DNA from: Cephalothrix simula
Lineage: Eukaryota; Nemertea; Palaeonemertea; Archinemertea; Cephalotrichidae
Direction: 5' to 3'
DNA: 13,039 bases
Assembly (NCBI GenBank): GCA_035591015.1
Contig: JAXIUW010153336.1
Location: 1-13,039, forward strand
A program made the position numbers and the translations under genes. How positions within the stretch are numbered: the first letter of the stretch is position 1; each line of letters begins with the position of its first letter. Positions 9,593 to 13,039 of the stretch are shown here, one piece after another. The notes under the pieces are model-generated. The model saw only the letters and a program-made list of their open reading frames with translations. It was not told where the DNA came from and did no database searches.

Positions 9593-10400
9593 CTGAAATA
9601 GTATCCAGCGCCAAACGGTCTTCAATGAGTTCAAAATATCATATTAAAGCCTTTAATGAACTAGGGGACAATTGTGACATATATTAATATCCCAAAACCA
9701 TGTTTTTACTAAAACTTAATTATTTTGCTGCTTTTGCATGAACTAAAGTGATAAAATGATTATTGGAGAATCATTCATTTACATGTACATATTTTTTATA
9801 TATTTTTGAGCAGTGCAATGGCTGACTAGGTGCGCATGAGTGTTCTATGACATTTTGCACATTTCAGGACAGACACATGCAGATCGCATACTATGCAAAG
9901 GCATACAGAATTACTAAATATGTAATCGCATATTCTCATACACAAATGGCCGAAAAAATGAAAACCAGTCTAGGGGTGCAAAAGGGATACCCCAGGATAA
10001 TAGTAACTTAAAAGGTATATTTATTATTATACTACTTAAAGTTTACTCAATTATTTTTGCTGCTTGAACTAATAGGTGGCAGAACCGAACACTAATCAAA
10101 TGAAAGTCGTCGTTTCATTTATTTATTATTTTTTGGAACTCCGTGTATGAATGTCTTTAACAAAAAATATTATATAATTTAGTAAAAACATAACCATTTA
10201 GAAAATTTAATGTTTTTATAGTTTAAAATTCGTTTTAGATATTCTTTTACAAACTCAATTTAAAATAAAAGCAATCTCATTTAGATTTCATTATATTCTA
10301 TGGATTTATACCGAAAAAATAATCATTTTAATACGATAATAATATTAAAATCGATTTTAATTTTAAAATTTCCAAAAATAATGAAAAATCTAGAATAAAA

Positions 10401-10444
10401 TAGGGAGATTTTACAAACTAACTAGGGAGATTTTACAAACTAAC
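10401..10444 (+). repeat. Exact 22-bp tandem duplication
   Basis: The 22-bp unit beginning TAGGGAGATTTTACAAACTA occurs twice head to tail without a mismatch, which suggests a recent duplication. It is intronic with no apparent function. Confidence 0.9.
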
Positions 10445-10629
10445 TGAGTATAGAATAGTTCCTCGATATTTTAGAATTGAAGATTTAAAAAAAAGAGATA
10501 AAAATGTGCAACCACAGCACATTTAAGGCACATTAACCTCATTTAAAGAGGGGGGGTAAGTCTAAAGATCAAACGAGGATTTTTAGGTGACAACATTGAG
10601 TAAGAGTAAATGTGCGACTAAAAACTCAC

Positions 10630-10833
10630 CAATTTTTGTCGAATTTTTTGTAGTCGACTAGTCTTCTCCATCCCATTCAAACCATTTTCTTTGGTAGGCG
10701 AAGGGGGGCCACTATGCGACTCATCTGAACTAATGGATTTGGAGGGTGAACGATTTGTTTTCTTAGGTGGACTATCGGTTGACAAAGCTTTAAATACTTC
10801 GTCCATTAATGAGGGGCCGAAATCGAAACTTGG
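10630..10833 (-). CDS. TNK2: ACK/TNK2-like, internal exon, FDFGPSLMDEV segment
   Basis: This exon of 204 nt (68 codons) enters and leaves in phase 0. It runs from a TTTGCAG acceptor to a strong GTGAGT donor. The product starts PSFDFGPSLMDEVFKAL, probably a short amphipathic helix. It continues with Ser/Pro-rich sequence (SPPKKTNRSP, SGPPSPTKEN) and ends in a basic stretch, RLQKIRQKL. The open frame continues upstream as far as 10935 and includes an NPF tripeptide, but an in-frame TAA sits just before that. Of the upstream AGs examined, only the one at 10835-10834 gives the required phase 0, so I chose it. A better-looking acceptor at 10937-10936 would give 11 codons and then a stop. The exon is secure in its right frame and donor. 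The acceptor is the uncertain part. Confidence 0.75.
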
Positions 10834-11287
10834 CTGCAAATCAAATGGGTTATAATCAATATTTAATTCATCTGATAATTCTATAATGGATATTGATTTA
10901 TCGATTATTTCAATCGAGGATGAAGTAACTCCCATTTAGGCTGTATTGTAATAAAAATAAATTTATAATAAAAATAATAAATTTATAATAAATTAATAAA
11001 TTTGTAATAGAAATAATAAATTTGTAATGTAAATAATGAATTTGTAATAAAAAAATAAATTTATAATAAAAATAATAAATTTGTAAGAAGAAATGATAAA
11101 TTTGTAATAAAAATAATAGATTTTAATAAATGTAAAAAATCCATAAGAACTTATCAAACATTATAAATTTGTATAAATATAATAAATTTTAAAATAAATA
11201 TGTAACAAATAATATTTATTATTGGTTTTACAGTAATAAATCGAAGTTACTCCCCCCTCGACTTCAATGCTACCAACAATTTCTTAC
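10834..11287 (-). other. Intron (454 bp) filled by the AT satellite, with competing acceptors
   Basis: The donor is GTAAGA after 11288. Two acceptors compete at the downstream end: TTACAATACAG (AG at 10937-10936), next to the U-rich repeat, and TTTGCAG (AG at 10835-10834). Only the second keeps the frame open into the following exon. No further exon is seen between them. Confidence 0.7.
10945..11135. repeat. AT-rich tandem repeat, ~20-bp unit, about nine copies
   Basis: The unit is close to AATAATAAATTTGTAATAAA. The TTT anchor recurs at 10962, 10982, 11001, 11021, 11041, 11060, 11080, 11101 and 11121, giving spacings of 19-21. Copies differ by a few bases each. It fills most of the 454-bp intron between two exons of the kinase gene. 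In the transcript it forms a long U-rich tract immediately before the acceptor at 10937-10936. Confidence 0.9.
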
Positions 11288-11456
11288 CGATAAATCTGGA
11301 ACTTTAAAATTATCGAAATTAAAATTATCATCATCGTCATCGATATCCTCGTATTGCGGCGTCCGTCGACCGTCGAGTGTCGACGTGTCAGATTCGTCTC
11401 CAGTAAACGTCGAAACACTGGCCACACTACTGACATCCGTTAACGTATCACTAAAC
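11288..11456 (-). CDS. TNK2: ACK/TNK2-like, internal exon, acidic segment
   Basis: This 169-nt exon has 1 nt completing an Arg codon from the previous exon, then 56 codons ending exactly at a GTAAGA donor (phase 0). The product opens FSDTLTDVSSVASVS, then TFTGDESDTSTLDGRR. It then has a strongly acidic, Phe-containing cluster around residues 36-50 (EDIDDDDDNFNFDNF) and ends KVPDLS. Acidic runs with spaced Phe occur in proteins that bind endocytic adaptors. That function is an inference, and no strict FxDxF or DPF motif is present. A second AG lies 6 nt inside the exon (acceptor CTGTTTTAG, then GTTTAG), so a form lacking Arg-Phe is possible. The many TCN, GAY and CGN codons make it stand out clearly from the AT-rich intron on either side. 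Confidence 0.85.
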
Positions 11457-11558
11457 CTAAAACAGATATGCAAAGGTAAAGTAAAAAGCTACGTACCAAA
11501 AATCACAGTGTAAAATGGATAAAATTCCGGTGTTAAAAAAGGTTGAAGTAATGCACTA

Positions 11559-11989
11559 GTCAAGGCAATCCTTCGCAAGACGGGGTTTATAACTGACGAC
11601 ATGGCACAAATTCTGTGCGCTAAAATAGCGCTAACTGTCGATTAGGACAACGATGTATGACAGCGCTAAAATTGTGCAAGACATCGTACCGATGACGCAG
11701 CCAACCGAATTGGGACACTTATTAATAATAATGTAGATCTGTGTAGATAGAATTCGATGAAAAACAAAGTAATAAGCTATAAATTAAAGATCATTCTGTT
11801 TTTTCATTCGACTGCCTTCCGACTTATTTTGTCGCTGTTAAAATAATTTCCCTAAGGATGGGTTAAAGGATCGCTATGTTATCAAACCCCTTAACGATTG
11901 TATGCGCTATCTATGTTCTAACATCGTCAACGATCTGTGATAGCGCTAACGTCAGTTATCGACCCGGTCTTGCGAAGGATTCCATTGAC
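11559..11989. mobile_element. Non-autonomous DNA transposon (MITE), 431 bp, 40-bp terminal inverted repeats
   Basis: The left end starts GTCAAGGCAATCCTTCGCAA and the right end, reversed, starts GTCAATGGAATCCTTCGCAA. The match continues through GAC.GGGT..ATAACTGACG, 35 of 40 positions. TA borders both ends inside a palindromic ACTAGT, so the duplication could be TA, CTAG or ACTAGT. A TA duplication would fit Tc1/mariner-type mobilisation. The sub-terminal regions carry repeated TAGCGCTA words. No transposase open frame exists, so it would need a helper in trans. The superfamily is not settled. Confidence 0.85.
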
Positions 11990-12001
11990 TAGTACATAAC
12001 C

Positions 12002-12361
12002 AAGGGGCATGTGTATGAAATATGGGATACACAACAGAGGTGGGGTATATTCGAATTTTTAGAAAAGTGGGATGGGGTGGGTGGCAACAATGAGTCGTCC
12101 CTTTTTTTCCTCAGAAAAAATGGAATGTCAGAGAAATTGGATGATACAACTGGGGTGGGTGGGTATTTTTAATCATAAGGGATGGGTGTTGGGCAAAAAT
12201 ACCATTTTTCATACATGTGGAAAGGGGTGGGTGTTACAAAAAAAAACCCATATACCATTTTTGGTAAAGGCAAAAGGGGTGGGTGTTGCTGTAAAAATGG
12301 AATATCCCATTTTTTTGACAGTTGTGTACATGTATCCCATTTTTCAGACACAGTGCCCCTT
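12002..12361. mobile_element. Non-autonomous DNA transposon, 360 bp, with 9-bp target duplication
   Basis: The left end reads AAGGGGCATGTGTATGAAAT then ATGGGATACA. The right end, reversed, reads AAGGGGCACTGTGTCTGAAA then AATGGGATACA, with CACAAC shared further in. TACATAACC flanks it directly on both sides (11993-12001 and 12362-12370), a perfect 9-bp repeat and strong evidence of insertion. The short AAGGGG end and 8-9 bp duplication suggest a hAT-like or Mutator-like element. I cannot choose between them. Inside are several GGGGTGGGTG words. No transposase is encoded. Confidence 0.88.
12074..12289 (+). repeat. Irregular GGGGTGGGTGTT repeats inside the 360-bp element
   Basis: G-rich words GGGGTGGGTG or close variants begin at about 12074, 12152, 12179, 12224 and 12276. 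They are separated by T/A-rich spacers that often contain CCATTTTT. Spacings are uneven (78, 27, 45, 52), so this is a degenerate array. It has some potential for G-quadruplex formation on the plus strand. Confidence 0.6.
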
Positions 12362-12409
12362 TACATAACCCTAAAATGTTGGGTAATATGAAGTCACCAA
12401 TTAACATAC

Positions 12410-12584
12410 CTGACGGATCCTTCACTACCGTCAGAGCCTCCTATCGACGACTGTGATCGGCCGGTATTTGTTCTTCTATATAACGCCATTTCTGATTGGC
12501 TGATATGAAAATTAGGTGAACCCGAATTGACATCACTATAAGGGAGGGATAAGGTTGAACCATTCATATCCGAGGAAGACCGAG
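12410..12584 (-). CDS. TNK2: ACK/TNK2-like, internal exon, Ser/Gly-rich linker
   Basis: This 175-nt exon has a pyrimidine-rich acceptor (TTTTCTTTCTAG) before 12584 and a GTATG donor after 12410. It reads 2 nt of a split codon, 57 whole codons, then 2 nt of the next split codon. The product starts RSSSDMNGSTLSLP and ends GGSDGSEGSV. It is rich in Ser, Gly and Asn, with no domain I recognise, and is predicted to be disordered. It is the most 5' exon in the window, so the preceding exon must end in phase 1 beyond position 13039. It would lie downstream of the SH3/CRIB part in this family. The assignment rests on phase continuity with the next exon and on good splice sites. The exon has no independent homology signal that I can verify. 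Confidence 0.8.
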
Positions 12585-13039
12585 CTAGAAAGAAAAAATA
12601 AATAAATATAGAATACGTTAATTACGTTGGAGGTCACGTTGGTAGTTTATACGAGGGGGGTTTTAGCGAGAATTGGCCTAAAATCACTAACAAGAAACGA
12701 GAAAGGGGGAAAGACTGCTGTTCTCTAAGTGACCTTTGATAAAAATACGATTCCTTTGGTCTTATTTCAGTCTTGGATTGATCTGTTGATCAAAATAAGT
12801 TTAATTCCGTCCTGGGTATCGTTTCTGTAGTATATGATTCAGTCTATAGTTCGATTTTTGAAATCAATCTAGCGAGAAAGCAAATTTGCCAGCGAGAAAG
12901 CCAATTTCGCTAATGCACCAGTCAATTAATGTCTGGGTAGGGGGTGATGAAATGATCGGATTTAGCGCCTTTTAACGAAATGCGCTAAAACCCACCCTGA
13001 TCCAAGCTAGAAAATCGTTATTTAGCGCTATTTTGGAAA
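12585..13039 (-). other. Intron upstream of the first visible exon, continues past the window
   Basis: No exon of the kinase gene is visible here. The stretch is dominated by repeated TAGCG(C/A) words. It includes a 20-bp tandem pair (AGCGAGAAAG starting at 12871 and 12891) and facing GGGTTTTAGCG ends near 12654 and 12998, which suggest another decayed element. Confidence 0.6.
12654..12998. mobile_element. Possible decayed inverted-repeat element with TAGCG motifs
   Basis: Facing ends AGGGGGGTTTTAGCGAGAA (from 12654) and, reversed, AGGGTGGGTTTTAGCGCAT (from 12998) match at most positions. No target duplication is clear. Low confidence; it may be several overlapping repeat fragments. Confidence 0.35.

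Larger units (their letters stand above)
9212..10629 (-). other. Intron upstream of the large exon (1.4 kb)
   Basis: The intron is bounded by a GTGAGT donor (after 10630) and a CTAACAG acceptor (before 9211). It is AT-rich and holds an exact 22-bp duplication (10401-10444) and a stretch at about 9480-9592 that may be an old dispersed repeat. No coding signal is seen on either strand. Confidence 0.8.
11457..12409 (-). other. Intron (953 bp) built largely from two mobile elements
   Basis: The donor is GTATG after 12410 and the acceptor TTTTAG lies before 11456. Elements at 11559-11989 and 12002-12361 plus their target duplications account for about 800 bp, leaving roughly 150 bp of original intron. 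No coding signal lies outside them. Confidence 0.8.
2164..12584 (-). other. TNK2: Gene model: 3' half of an ACK/TNK2-family tyrosine kinase gene, six exons, 5' part outside window
   Basis: Exons in transcript order are 12584-12410, 11456-11288, 10833-10630, 9211-7824, 5643-5592 and 2379-2164. Every junction has an AG acceptor and GT donor, and reading phases agree across all five introns (953, 454, 1418, 2180 and 3212 bp). The joined frame is about 733 residues. Seen: a disordered Ser/Pro/acidic region followed by a two-part UBA-like end. Known of the family: ACK kinases are cytoplasmic tyrosine kinases with SAM-like, kinase, SH3, CRIB (Cdc42-binding), proline-rich and UBA segments, acting at clathrin-coated pits and on EGFR turnover. 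Inferred: the catalytic half lies to the right of the window. The canonical YYLLPERP-type Mig-6 homology motif is not visible here. The tail is longer than I expect for the mammalian protein. The family call rests mainly on the UBA end. Confidence 0.82.

Noticed and set aside
10945-11135. Regular repeat spacing considered as a CRISPR array
   Set aside because: The units are contiguous AT-rich 20-mers with no unique spacers, inside an animal intron. This is a simple satellite.
12072-12425. Several overlapping open frames on both strands
   Set aside because: They lie mostly inside the repeat-rich 360-bp element and reflect its G-rich and T-rich repeats. None resembles a transposase.
1-13039. 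tRNA, rRNA or a previously undescribed multi-gene system
   Set aside because: I found no convincing tRNA B-box with matching A-box, no rRNA-like block and no second gene cluster. The content is one eukaryotic gene with repeat-filled introns.

Overview
This window looks like animal nuclear DNA. It is AT-rich, it has no bacterial-style gene packing, and its coding blocks are short pieces separated by introns with GT...AG borders. It carries the 3' half of one protein-coding gene on the minus strand, transcribed from right to left. I join six exons: 12584-12410, 11456-11288, 10833-10630, 9211-7824, 5643-5592 and 2379-2164. They keep one open frame of about 733 residues that ends in a TAA stop at 2164-2166. 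The organism cannot be named from this sequence. An invertebrate, perhaps a mollusc or another lophotrochozoan, is a guess from the AT-rich introns and the many short inverted-repeat elements.

The last two exons encode the C-terminal ubiquitin-associated (UBA) module typical of the ACK family of non-receptor tyrosine kinases (TNK2/ACK1 and TNK1). The four exons before it encode a long, mostly disordered, Ser/Pro-rich and acidic region with SH3-type proline motifs, as expected between the CRIB segment and the UBA module. The kinase, SH3 and CRIB parts are not in the window and should lie to the right of position 13039. The proposed exons therefore make the scaffold and ubiquitin-binding tail of one signalling/endocytic kinase. 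No second gene is supported.

Layout from left to right: 1-2137 is AT-rich DNA beyond the gene's 3' end, with a small inverted-repeat element and a CRE-like repeat fragment at the edge. The terminal exon is at 2164-2379. A 3.2 kb intron (2380-5591) holds a 16-G run and a TA-flanked palindromic element. A 52-nt exon is at 5592-5643. A 2.2 kb intron (5644-7823) is rich in GTTAAAATA repeats and has an unexplained plus-strand open frame. The 1.39 kb main exon is at 7824-9211. A 1.4 kb intron (9212-10629) follows. Then come three short exons, separated by an intron with a 20-bp AT satellite and an intron almost filled by two adjacent MITE-like elements (11559-11989 and 12002-12361). From 12585 to the edge is intron with repeated TAGCG words.

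There is no sign of a CRISPR, phage, operon or other unknown gene system. The notable points are the isoform choices around the UBA exons and exon 10833-10630, and the two mobile elements sitting side by side with recognisable ends and target duplications.
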